DNA from: Arenicola marina
Taxonomy: Eukaryota; Annelida; Polychaeta; Arenicolidae
Assembly (NCBI GenBank): GCA_964019135.1
Contig: CAXHSH010000416.1
Location: 806,001 to 870,000, forward strand
Direction of reading: 5' to 3'
Length of the DNA stretch: 64,000 nucleotides
The position numbers and the translations under genes are program-made. Shown piece after piece: positions 13,333 to 24,399 of this stretch. The first letter of the stretch is position 1, and every line of letters begins with the position of its first letter. The notes beneath the pieces were generated by a model. That model was not told where the DNA came from. It made no database searches and saw only the letters and a program-made list of their open reading frames with translations.

Positions 13333-15174
13333 ATTATTACACTCTTCACTAACAAACTACTATCCATAGAGAAAGTTTTAAGTACCTGGAAACAAGGAAG
13401 TTAACACTCTTTGGCAAGCAAACTGTAATAAAAGCCTTAATTATGCCAAAAATATCGTTTATTGCAACCTGCGTTATAGTGCCACCCGACGTAGTTAAGA
13501 AACTTAACAAGCTACTGTATAATTTTTTCTGGAATAGAACGGAACGTATTAAACGTAATGTATTGATGTCACCAAAAGCGTATGGCGCAGTGGCAATGAC
13601 AGACTTAGACTCTTACATTGACTCCCTGAAAGCCAAGTGGCTGATACGACTACTTGCAGATGAAAATAATGCAAATTGGGCTGTCCTAGGTAAAGGATAT
13701 TGCGGGCAGTTTCAAACACCAATAATTGACATGTGCTTCAGTGAAAAAAGTTCCTTGCCTGAGTTCTCCAAATTGCCCACCTTCTATTAAAATATCATAA
13801 GTGCGTACGCGAAAGCCAATGTTCGACCGAAGCCACAAGAATCGAGAGTTTACTTACTGAGTCTTTATGGGGAAACCAAAACTTAAGTGTAATGGTAGGT
13901 AACAGGAATGTAAAAACATGCCTACTCTTTAATTCGTTTATTAAGGTTGGTATCACTAAAGTACACCATTCGAAATTCACAAATGGAAGTTTCGATGAAA
14001 CCTACCTGTACCATACGATAAATGACCAGAGAGATATACTGCGTCAAATTAAGTTACTAAAGAAAGCTTTCTATCCATATAGAGATATTATGTTAAAACT
14101 AAGCGATGTCATGACTATTTTACCTTGTGTAGCTACAGGCTCTATTACATGTTTAAACAATAACATCAGATCTAAAGACATATATAAAGCGTTAGTAAGC
14201 TGTAAGTGCGAGGTTAAAAAACCTCTGAAGGCGTTAGGCAATTGGTGTCTGCTACCTGCTGAGGAAAATACATTGGCGGCTTAAATTTTAGTCGAAAAGT
14301 GATTGACATCACAGACTCTAAATTGTCAGAATTTAACTATAAGATTTTGCACAATATTTTAACTTGTAACTACAATGTGTAGAAAATGAAACTAAGAGAA
14401 AATGACAATTGTCCTTACTGTCGCGATTCTCATGTTATTCTGGTGTGATTATATCAATAACATTTGGAAAGCTGTTTCAGTCGTAATGTGTAGAACTGTT
14501 ACACCAGCCGACATCGTAACTGGTTGCAACAGCTATATAGATAACGTTGGAATAACTGTATGCAGCTATATAATATACAAAATCTACCTGATACTTAACC
14601 AAAGAAAAACTAGCTGTATTCATTCAGATATCAGTAAATTATTTCTGGCTGAATTAAAACAAAAAATTAACATATACAGGGTAACCAGGGTAACAAAAAT
14701 TAAAAATATATGTAACTGGCTTGAGAAACTAAATATTGCATTGACGTAAACAATGTCTTTTCTTTCTCCATCATGTTTTATTGTTGTTGTGAATAGGTCA
14801 ATTGGACTTGATGTACCTATGTACCGCACTTTTATTTTGAAAAAAAAAACGCCAATGAACGCCATTAACTGTATATACAAAGTTAATGCCTGTTATATTA
14901 TGAATTTACAGAAAAGAAATGCATATAAATGACAAAGTACTGTGCATTTTGTCAAGACATGTACATGCCGATTCCAACTGTCGGTTGAGCTTGATGGCAT
15001 CGTGTATACAAACAGAATATATTTGACAATGCTTCTTCACCGGTTGTGCTTAGTCATGGTACCGTGTGTAAATGTCCCCCGAAAGATAGGTGACGTACAA
15101 ACGGTCTGCCATAGATCCTTGCAAGCGCTCGCAAAAAAGTGTTGTTTAGCTTGTAATACCATCATACGCATCTG

Positions 15175-15775
15175 CCGCGCCGCAGGTCATAAAAATGCCG
15201 CGCCGCAGGTCACACAAACGCCACGCCGCAGGTCAAAGAGATGCCGCGCCGCAGGTCACACAAATACCACGCCGCAGGTCAAACAAATGACGCGCCGCAG
15301 GTCACACAAATGCCACGCCGCAGGTCAAACGAATGACGCGCCGCAGGTCACACAAATGACGCGACGCAGGTCACACAAACGCCACGCCGCAGTTCACACA
15401 AACGCCACGCCGCAGGTCAAACAAACGACGCGCCGCCGATCGCACAAAAAAACGCGCCGCAGGTCGCACAAATGCCGCGCCGCAGGTCAAACAAACGACG
15501 CGCCGCAAGTCACACAAATGCAACGCCGCAAGTCAAACGAATGACGCGCCGCAGGTCGCACAAATGACGCGCCGCAGGTCAAACAAACGACGCGCCGCCG
15601 ATCGCACAAATGACGCGCCGCAGGTCACACAAATGCCACGCCGCAGGTCAAACGAATGACGCGCCGCAGGTCGCACAAATGACGCGCCGCAGGTCGCACA
15701 AATGCCGCGCCGCAGGTCAAACAAACGACGCGCCGCAGGTCGAACAAATGCCGCGCCGCAGGTTTTGATAACGCC
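15175..15775. repeat. 23-bp minisatellite (GCCGCAGGTC core)
   Basis: About 25 tandem units with the core GCCGCAGGTC followed by CACACAAATGACGC-like sequence. Because 23 is not a multiple of three, three units give a 23-residue periodic pattern. Both strands stay open for long stretches. This is repeat composition, and no gene signal was found. Confidence 0.9.
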
Positions 15776-15990
15776 ACGCCGCCAGATTGTACTTTTGGGG
15801 CGTTAAAAGTGGCAGCGTGGCGTTGCTGCCTGTATGTGCAAACGCCACGCCGCAGTCATTAAACGCCACGCCGCTAGATTGTACTTTTGGGGCGTTAAAA
15901 GTGGCAGCGTGGCGCTGCTGCCTGTATGTGCAAACGCCACGCCGCAGTCAGTTAACGACACGCCGCTAGATTGTACTTTTGGGCCACAGT
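15775..15990. repeat. About 96-bp tandem repeat next to the 23-bp array
   Basis: Two and a half copies of a unit starting near GCCACGCCGCYAGATTGTAC. Each unit contains ACGCCACGCCGC and the opposite-sense GCAGCGTGGCG, so it can fold back. It shares the GCCGC core with the adjacent 23-bp repeat. Confidence 0.75.
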
Positions 15991-15999
15991 ACCTAGCTA

Positions 16000-17430
16000 A
16001 CAAGGACCAGCGATACAGATATTACAGTCTGACACTGTGCTCATTTGCATGATCTGGTGACAAAGTCCAGCGGCTACCAGGAATATATTTTAACTGACAC
16101 ACTGGTAAGTCTAGTGCCGTAGTGATCAATTTTGTATAGACAGCTAAAGTACAGGGGAGGGGTAGAGGGGAGGGGGGGGGGCAAAGCATGCTGTGGGATA
16201 GGGCAACCAGTACAAAACAGAACAGGTTGGTGGGATATTGCAGTATCATGTACATACCATCAGATCATGGAGTGCAGGTAGACATCAGTCCTCCATACAC
16301 AATTAAGCTAAGTTTGTCTTGACAGTATTGACACTTGTTTTCATAGTTGAAAACTATGGTGGGGGCGTGTTCCCAAATCATAAAAAATCAATGTCTTTTT
16401 TCCCAGGTTACAATGTGTTAAATTGAAAACTCCCCATATACAATGGAAGGGGCAGATACATATATGATATAAATTGGTGATATCTCAATTCACGGTTAGA
16501 TCTATTTAATATTAAGATTCTCAGTTCACGATTAATGAAAATCATTGATCACAAAGTACAAAGCCCATGCAAATTCATTTAAATATAATCTGGGAATTGA
16601 CGATTGTGGATTTTTAACTTCCATCAACATGATAAACAAGATAAATACTCTTTATTCATATTTATTTAGAAAAGCTTTATTTAAAAAATGCTTCTCTTGA
16701 GTCTCTTTCTAAATGACTTTCACTCAAATTGATGGATTTGTTCAGTGCCCAATATTTAACTGATACCCTATGCTGTTGCTATATTTACATTACATTATAA
16801 TGTAAGCAATGTTATTTATGCCATTTGTTGATTGTCAGATTTTTATTTCAAACTGTATCTTATGCTAATGAACTAAAAATACAAGAGGGGGGGGGGGCGC
16901 AGATTGATATTTTGTTTGTTCAAAATTGTTATGTAAGTTATCTGCTGTTCGGTCACTTTCCTAAAGCTTCAACTGTTAAATACATCAAAAGTAACTTGTT
17001 AAATATTGCCCTTAGTGATTTTGACTAGGCATTATCTCTGCAGAACCTTATTTTCAAGATGCTGGGTATCCAGATTTTATGATGGCTTCTTTAGTTAACA
17101 TAGTATTGCAATATTGCCTTAAAACTATTTTCATGGTGCCAGTTATTTGAAGGCTACAATTTGTTTTTTGTTTCCTCTCTTATAGACTAATTCATGCATC
17201 AATTTAAATCCTCAAACCAAACACAAAATAACCATCTGCATCACTTTATTCTCTGGATGGATGTGTTTTTTTAAAGCGGTCTCATCATGTTTAAATTAAG
17301 ATATATGGACATTTTAGTCCAGTATATAGCTTGAGTACGATTCTTTTGATATGATGAGAGAAAGTGTAAAACTGGGTTCAAAAATCCTCACACCACTTAT
17401 TTGTAGTTTTGATATATGACCTTATTTGCT
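16000..17430. other. No gene recognised
   Basis: AT-rich DNA with G-runs near 16160 and 16885. No supported exon. Confidence 0.4.
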
Positions 17431-17439
17431 TTCCAGGTT

Positions 17440-17585
17440 CCAATTGCAAAGGATGAACACAAATCTGTGAACACCATCAAAAAATCTTTCTTTACAAATC
17501 ATGCAGCCAGGAAAGCAAAAGTTACGAGACACACTCTTTTGGCTCCCCCAACATTTGGTACTGGCTCAAAACTTATTATAAGAAA
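17440..17585 (+). CDS. Possible isolated exon
   Basis: An acceptor-like TTTGCTTTCCAG precedes an open frame beginning VPIAKDEHKSVNTIKKSFF. The frame is lysine-rich, then reads LLAPPTFGTG. No domain is recognised, no partner exon was found and the donor is not clear. Confidence 0.2.
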
Positions 17586-17902
17586 ACATCTTGTCATTGT
17601 ATACCTACCGGTACTCTTATGTCATTTGAGTCAAATAGCTCTTAGCATTTATTCTCATGCGAAACTGAAATTTTTATGTAATAAACATAATATTTTAGTT
17701 CAATTTCTCTTGCATTGTTTCTTTCTATTATTTATATGTATTTTGCATGGGGGGGGGGGGGGGGTGGCAAGCACTGCCGATCGGAGCGAGAACGGGCGGC
17801 GATTCAAAAGGCGCTGTATTCATGAAAATTGACGACCAAGGGAGTGGGGCCCCAACAAGTGACGAGAGGGCATGAACTATTTTGACTGAACTGTGACGAT
17901 GG

Positions 17903-18275
17903 CAGGGGCGGATGTAGGAATTTGCCAAGGGTGGGGGGTTGCTCTCTGAAAAGTTCCGATTGAGGGTTGGGTGTGCTCTCTGAAAAACTTGAGACCGTGG
18001 GGTGGGGGGGGGCGTGCTCAGAGAAGCCGACTTTAACAGTGTATGTTCAATGTTCAGGTTCCCAAGGGGGTGTTGCTCTCTGAAAAATTGCGACCGCAGG
18101 GGGGGGGGCTTGGGCTTGGAGAACCAGACTTTAACAGTGTATGTTCAGTTTCCCAGGGGGGTGGGGGTTGCTCTCTGAAGACTTGGGACTTTAACATGTA
18201 TGTTAACATGTATGTTGTATGTTCTGTATGTAACCCCCCTAACCCCCCCCCCCCGCCCCCTTAGATCCGCCACTG
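17903..18275. mobile_element. MITE-like element with CAGTGGCGGAT termini
   Basis: The left end is CAGGGGCGGATGTAGG. The right end, reverse-complemented, is CAGTGGCGGATCTAAG. Inside, the GGTTGCTCTCTGAAA motif and G-runs repeat three to four times. The termini resemble hAT-type non-autonomous elements (family knowledge). A clean 8-bp target duplication is not visible, so the call is tentative. Confidence 0.45.
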
Positions 18276-18530
18276 AAATGGATATGTAGTAAATGCTGCG
18301 CGCGAGACCTGCGTGAGTTATGCTGAAAGAGTCGTTCCCGCAGTCATGAGATATCCACTTGTTAACGTTCTACCGCCCCCCCCCCATCTTTCCTAAAAGT
18401 TCAGCGCCAATGGAGCCTACTACTGGCCTGGCCTTTGACTATCGGGATGGCCTTTGGAGTCCGTGTATGTCTGTGTACCAACCCCGTGGCACTACCCTGG
18501 CACCGGCATAGCCCCCCCGCCCACTTCGGG

Positions 18531-18830
18531 TTAATTATCATTAATCCGTGTGTACGTGTATGTCAGTACTGCTTCTTCATGATACTCCAACGGCTGATCT
18601 AGATCTAGTCTGGATACACTTAGGCATTCTTTATGCTGGAGCCTCTCAAATTGGTCCAGGACTCTGGCATGGGGAACTGGGTCGGGTGCCACATTCGCTT
18701 GTACATACGGCTCAAACTGGTACGGAGCGGCACCCAGGGCAATATCGTTATCAATTTGGCGTTCACCCTCATTACTTTCTACAATATTATCAGACACCTC
18801 GGTTGCCTTCTCCTCCGATGACTCCATCGC
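18531..18830 (-). CDS. Possible first exon of a P2X7-like protein
   Basis: The open frame from an ATG near 18830 begins MESSEEKATEVSDN. It is acidic and contains APYQFEPYV. A PYxFEP motif near the N terminus is common in the many invertebrate proteins labelled P2X purinoceptor 7-like, which share the P2X7 cytosolic region and lack the channel. No downstream exon with the expected Cys/His cluster was found. The donor is ambiguous. Confidence 0.3.
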   Translation of the reverse strand, partial: AMESSEEKATEVSDNIVESNEGERQIDNDIALGAAPYQFEPYVQANVAPDPVPHARVLDQFERLQHKECLSVSRLDLDQPLEYHEEAVLTYTYTRINDN

Positions 18831-19138
18831 GAATCTGAAGAAGAGTCCCGCTTTATTCAAGCGCGGTCGTTACAGTGCTCTACAGTGGGCACGCTGTGCG
18901 CGCTATCGTTGGGTTCCCTAATGACGTCACGCACGCTGATGCTCATTCGCGATGCTTTTCAGAAGTGGAAAGAGGGTGGTGCTCGTTGAAGAGGTCGTGC
19001 GGCCTGAGTTTAGGTTTTAAAAATAGCAGCAATGTCTCATATTAATTGTAAGATATTTATCTTTCATATGCATTGGTCAATCGGATATTTTTGGCCTCGT
19101 GGCACAAACACTTTAAATACACTGTTTATATATTTCCA

Positions 19139-20610
19139 GCTTACGCTTTCTCGAAATCTATTAAAAGTAGCATACCGGCCTTCTTTCTATCCTGCATATA
19201 ATGCATTATGTCATATACCAGCCTTGTACGTTCGCCGATGAATCTTCCCTTTAGAAAACCTGTTTGATCGTTACTAATAATGTCTGGTAATACTTGTTTC
19301 ATCCTATTAGCTAACACCCCAGTTAATATTTTCAAATCTGCATTTAATAAGGATATAGGACGCCAGTTTTTTTATGTATTTTTAGGCTTATCGCCCTTCG
19401 GTAAACATGTAATTATCCCCAACCTTTGGGTTACTGATAGCGACTCAGATGTATATGCCGTTTGAAGGCTGCGATACAAATAGGTTCCAATGTCATTCCA
19501 GAAAAAATTATAAAAATCTATGGGAAAGCCATCAATTCCCGGTGACTTATTATTTTTCATCTCCTTAATGACCAATTTAATTTCATGTAACGTAATGTTA
19601 CCTTCACATAGATCTCTCTGTTTTTCATTTAAGCGCTTGATGTTTGCTGGCTGTAAAAAGGTCTGAGTGTATCCTTATGCCCTAGTATGATCACAATTTG
19701 CATACAGGTTACAATAATATTTCCTAATTTCTTTAAGGATTGCGGCTGGTCGTCTAAGGTATTGCCATAAAAAACAGCTACCTCGTTAATGCATTGTTTG
19801 ACTATCTTTACATATTCCGGGTCAGTGTTAAATTCCAATAACCTTTGCCCCTTGCCGCGAGGAAAAAATCTAATTTTACCGAAACCAATGAGTGATCCGT
19901 TCTATATCCCGGTTTAATATAACAAACCCTTATCAAAGCGTTTATGTCATTTGAGGTAAAAAAAAAGTCTAATCTTGCCCTCTGGGTTTTACGTTGTTGG
20001 TTAGTCCAAGTAAATCTCCTCGTCTTTGGGTGACAAATCCGCCAATAGTCTGAACTAGTCTGAACTAGTTCTAAACTTTCTAACAACTCATATACAGCCG
20101 TTCTTGCCTTAATATTATTTTCCCGTTTATATCCAATTGAATCATTTTTCTTGGGATGACACCAGGTTCCAGTCTCCACATATTATTATGGCTGAATTTT
20201 CAAAAGTCCTAATTTTTTCATTGAGTTCCTTATAAAAACCAGGGTTATCTTTGTTTGGCCCATATATATTACATAGGGTAAGCCATATAACTATGTCAAC
20301 GATCAACATATTACCCTCTTCGTCTTTAACCACCCTATGTACAACGTATTCAAAGTTGTTTCTTAACATTATGACGACTCCGCGGGCTCGGGAGGATGGC
20401 GAGTTTGCTAAGAACCTAGCGTCATACTCATTCTCCAACTGTGTAAGTGTGCAACGATCAAAATGCACGTCCTGTAGGCAACATATTGATAACTGTTTAT
20501 CTCCGAGCCAGCTCATTACATCCGCGCGTTTCAGCGGGGAACCAAGTCCCCGAACATTTAAACTACAAATTGAAATAGACTCAAAGAATGTACCACATAA
20601 TTATCTGCAG
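19139..20610 (-). mobile_element. L1/Tx1-like LINE fragment (endonuclease to mid-RT)
   Basis: Read on the minus strand, it starts with SLNVRGL and continues through endonuclease motifs (CLQDVHF, NIYGPN, GDWN, TDHSLV). The pre-RT region (KNNKSPGIDGFP) and RT motifs (SNDQTGFLKGRFIGE, LLLIDFEKA) follow. It ends abruptly at motif A at 19139. Loss of the 3' half is unusual for a LINE copy, which normally lacks its 5' end, so the rest was removed after insertion. Several frameshifts are present. Confidence 0.85.
19629..20516 (-). pseudogene. LINE endonuclease and linker pieces
   Basis: Overlapping open pieces at 20142-20516, 19808-20179 and 19629-19838 each carry a stretch of the same ORF2 in different frames. 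They hold the GDWN active-site motif, then the RLDFFF and TDHS motifs. Frameshifts lie near 20160 and 19820. Confidence 0.75.
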
Positions 20611-20619
20611 TGATCTTTA

Positions 20620-21205
20620 CATTTATATTGCGCCTTACATGTACTAGATCTAGCTGTTTCAACAGCTGTACGCGAACTGCGGTATAGTGAATAGTAATAT
20701 ACATATATATAAATATTAAATCAACTTTGTAGAATAATATAGAAGTATACAAAGTCCAACAGAAACCGTGTGGTCAAAAACAGGTCGAGAAACCTACAAC
20801 AAATACATATTATCCGGCCGGTCGATCGCGTCATCGCACCAGCATTGTGTAAAACCATAATGACTCATGTGTATAGCTGCCCTGCGCACACCGCAAGAAC
20901 AACTCACACCGAACCGACACCCTGCACAACAACCCGTTCAACCAAGGGGGTGGTCTCAAAGAGCAAACCGCAATTTCTAACATCTTGTAAATGTACTATG
21001 TTACATTGGCGTTTTTCAACCAACCTTCTGGAAGTGAAGTGAGAGTCTCCAGTCCGTATTTTTTCCCGTTAACCAACAATATATTCCCTGTGAGCGTAGC
21101 GCGTGCGCCATATGCCCTAGCGGCCTTCATGACAGACAGAAACTTAAAAATTTAGTTAGCAACAACTAGACGTTGTTTAAGTTTGGGTAACAGCAGCTGA
21201 TGATA
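20620..21205. other. No gene recognised
   Basis: No exon or repeat is supported here, apart from short AT-rich runs. Confidence 0.35.
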
Positions 21206-21210
21206 TTTAC

Positions 21211-21357
21211 CTCTATGTTTCTTCCGCAACTGCCACGCAATGAAGCCGGCCATGACGACGAGCAAAGGTATCGCTATGCAACCAAATATCTGCCATCCAC
21301 TGACGCCGTCAGGATCCACCACCCAAGCCTGAGCCCCATGGTGTTTGTTGTAGAAGA
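21211..21357 (-). CDS. Exon encoding a single transmembrane segment
   Basis: 147-bp exon (49 codons) between an acceptor TTTGTGCAG and a donor GTAAAT. The protein reads WVVDPDGVSGWQ, then a hydrophobic helix IFGCIAIPLLVVMAGFIAW, then a basic stop-transfer QLRKKHR. This is the form of a type I membrane protein's transmembrane exon. The neighbouring exons, and so the identity, are unknown. Confidence 0.5.
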
Positions 21358-21772
21358 CTGCACAAATAAAATACATAAAGCAGTTAGCATGAAACATGGA
21401 AGGAACATCTGCAGAGACGAATCCCTGTGTCCAACCAAAAAGGGGGATACTTCAAAGCACCAAACCCTTCCAGAGAAAAGTAACTTTAAATGACCTAATG
21501 AAGTAAATTTCAGCAACTTAACTTCTTGTGATCTCAATTGGCGGCACTGGTTACCCGTCTTAACCCGTAAGTTTTGTTCCGTGGTACCAAGTACCAAAAT
21601 ATAACTTCTTGTTGGGTCAATAGATATAACTATAACTAATGACACTAATTTGTCTGTAAGTGTAACATTTGTATGACACTTATTTGCGCATCTTCTGGTG
21701 ATACTCAATGTTCCACCAGTACGCACCGGTATTATCACCATTACACTTACCAACCAACTGAACCAACTGAAT

Positions 21773-22510
21773 CATCCCATCATCTGAACTATTGCCCCTC
21801 ACCTCCTATGATCGTGGGCGATATAGTTGAATCAATCGGTAGCACGCTCGCCAAGGGCGGACGTTTCTACCGACAGAACTATTGCCCCTTCTCCTCTGTC
21901 ACCGTGGGCGATATAGTTGAATCAATCGTTAGCACGCTCGCCAGGGGCGGACGTTTCTACCGACTGAACTATTATTGCCCCTTCCCCTCTGTCACCGTGG
22001 ACGATATAGTTGAATCAATCGGTAGCACGCTCGCCAGGGGCGGACGTTTCTACCGACTGAACTATTGCCCCTTCCTCTCTGTCACCGTGGGCGATATAGT
22101 TGAATCAATCGGTAGCACGCTCGCCAGGGGCGGACGTTTCTACCGACAGAACTATTGCCCCTTCTCCTCTGTCACCGTGGGCGATATAGTTGAATCAATC
22201 GGTAGCACGCTCGCCAGGGGCGGACGTTTATACCGACTGAACTATTATTGCCCCTTCCCCTCTGTCACCGTGGACGATATAGTTGAATCAATCGGTAGCA
22301 CGCTCGCCAGGGGCGGACGTTTCTACCGACTGAACTATTGCCCCTTCCTCCCTGTCACCGTGGGCGATATAGTTGAGTCATAATTTAGGACGCTCGACAG
22401 GGGCGGACCCTTCTGCAGAGTGATATCTTGCCCCCCCCCCCCCCCCCTCTCCTCCTTTCCTATCATCGTGGCCGATATAGTTGAGTCAATCGATAGGACG
22501 CTTGCCAAAG
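21773..22510. repeat. 90/93-bp minisatellite, about seven copies
   Basis: The unit starts GAACTATTGCCCC and includes GGCGATATAGTTGAATCAATC and a GCCAGGGGCGGACG block. Variant units carry a 3-bp insertion (CTATTATTGCC). Because 90 and 93 are multiples of three, the plus strand stays open for 236 codons as a 30/31-residue repeat. The last copy near 22420-22510 is degenerate. No splice sites or conserved domain support coding. Confidence 0.85.
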
Positions 22511-22519
22511 GGGCGGGGG

Positions 22520-23095
22520 GGTGGGGGGGTGCGGGCGCTTCTACCAAGGATAGTGTATAATAGGATGCCCAACTGTGAACTTCCCCTATGGGCCAATTGT
22601 GACAAAACGAACCGAGGGGCCACCTAGGAAATACCGTGTTAGAATGTAAACAAAAGCACGTGGTTGAATGGTAGCGACGTATCTTGAACGGTATCGTATC
22701 AACAGAAACGTTCAAGTAAATTTAACAATAGCTTCAAGATCCTCGTAGGGTGTGGATTTTGTAGAAGGTTGGTCTTTGGTGGGGTTACCGAGCTGCACCT
22801 GGGGTCTTGGGTGGGGGGCGGGTGCCAGGGGTGGGGGAGGGGGGGGGGGTGGATAAGATATCGTTCTGATTGTGATTTTGCGCGACCGGGTTTGATGGGG
22901 CGGGAAAGCCGGGATCGGTAAAATCTGGTAGGGCAGAAATTTGCAGAGGCCGTCGTGCATCTTCATCACCTCCTCCCTGTGAGGGTTGGTGGCGGTGGGG
23001 TGGTGGGAGAACGGCGAAGGGGGGTGGGCCGGTGGCTTTGCTATTCTTGCTGAGTTATGTACTAGTACCCGCGGCGGTCCTGCAATGTATTGTAC
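22520..23095. other. G/C-rich non-coding stretch
   Basis: Holds G-runs near 22515 and 22830. No gene is recognised. Confidence 0.35.
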
Positions 23096-23099
23096 TCTT

Positions 23100-23560
23100 G
23101 TGGTAAAAGAACCAAATTTGGTACACTTGTAGAGTTTGAGGTACGGAAAAATTGGACTATGGACTCAGGTCAGATATTTAAAAATGGCCGCCATGATAAC
23201 CAAAGAAAGTCTATAAAATAATAGTTCCAAGATATTATTGTACGAATTTGTACTTTTGCAGTTTTACCTGGTGAACAACGCAAAATAAGAATTCATTGGA
23301 ATAAGACAAAATGGCCGCCATTTTTCAAGATGGCTGCCAATATATATATTTTTTTGTAAATAGCAAAAAGTCCAAGAAATTTATTTTTTAGCACATTTTG
23401 AAGTTTGACCAGCTGAACAACGTTAAACAAGAAGTTGTTGGAATAATTCCAAATTACCTATATTTTTCAAAAAGAATCAAATCTTTCGAACAAAATCAGA
23501 CAATTGGAAATAACTTGATGTTTTCAAGTTATAACAGGAAAATATTGCAAAATTGAATAC
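23100..23560. repeat. Degenerate tandem repeat with ATGGCCGCCAT motifs
   Basis: Two to three decayed copies of a roughly 125-bp unit. Matching landmarks are CTGGTGAACAACG / CAGCTGAACAACG and AAAATGGCCGCCAT / AAGATGGCTGCC. The AANATGGC core resembles the YY1 binding site. Confidence 0.5.
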
Positions 23561-24167
23561 TGTAATAACTGTAACAAAGTAAGAAATAAACAAGTGATTT
23601 GCTCTAAGTATTCACATTTAATTGATCACATAAACATTCAAACACGGATGTAGTCTCAGTACATTGAAGTCTCAGGTCATGTACACTACATATTGCCTTG
23701 TACATATCATCTCATTGTTAAACGCGCTTTAGTCTAAACTATTTATTTTTGCATGCTAACAAATAGTTCTAATTAAGCTGTTGGAACATAACTGTGGGGG
23801 AACATTTCAGCAATTGACAGAACTATATGTCAATGATGACGTCACATTTTGTCGGGTGATAAAAATTGTTATATGCACATATAGTGTAATTAACAAAGAT
23901 CGCCAGCACAATACAGTATCAAGTTATGACAATAAACAGCAATTAATCCATATTTATATATATATATGCTATATTATTTATATTATCCATTGTAAATATG
24001 ACACACAACATCAGACATAATTGATTGCTTAGCCTAGGAATGCTAATGTCAGTATATAGATTGTTTTATTTTACAATACAGTTCATACAATAAAATCTGT
24101 TTTTACATGATTAATAAAATATAAAATGCTTTGAAATACTAATGCTGACAATGTCCAGTTATATTCA

Positions 24168-24328
24168 TCACCAAAATGTTGGCACTGTCATCTCAGGCTT
24201 TACTTCATGAATATTTTTGAATATGGAGTCCTTAAGCAGAGTTTGAGCAGACACCACACAGCTCTTGTGAAGACACTCGCTGTCCCTTTTCAGCAGAGCC
24301 TCACGCTGCAGACTGATTACCCATTTAC
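24168..24328 (-). CDS. Possible terminal exon, unknown gene
   Basis: Acceptor TTATATTTCAG, then an open frame GKWVISLQREALLKRDSECL running 53 codons to a TGA at 24168. It is helix-rich with two cysteines. No family is recognised and upstream exons were not found. Confidence 0.3.
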
Positions 24329-24399
24329 CTGAAATATAAGATAAATAACCAACAAATACCAGTAATACAGTGGTCGGTATATTATACAACCTTCCGCTA

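Larger units (their letters stand above)
8905..14937 (+). mobile_element. 5'-truncated L1/Tx1-like LINE, with nested insertions
   Basis: Remnant of a non-LTR retrotransposon ORF2. It enters within the APE-type endonuclease (GGDFN near 8963, RIDYI near 9142, a PDH in place of SDH near 9219). A linker follows at 10080-10396, then the finger region at 12330-12440 (KSPGNDG), then reverse transcriptase at 12540-13330. RT motifs include NYRPITLSN, FLDFEKAFDS, RGIKQGCPLS and QYADDLTLLL. C-terminal pieces run to a stop near 14749, with a cysteine pair near 14412. Stops and frameshifts break the frame, and two insertions (9417-10032 and 10397-12213) split it; removing each one rejoins the LINE reading frame. 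The end coordinate is approximate. Confidence 0.85.

Noticed and set aside
14942..15724. Open frames of 200 and 63 codons on opposite strands
   Set aside because: Product of the GC-rich 23-bp repeat; arginine-rich or cysteine-rich patterns merely echo the unit.
21786..22400. CRISPR-like array
   Set aside because: Units are continuous tandem repeats without unique spacers and the genome is eukaryotic. The same applies to the other tandem arrays.
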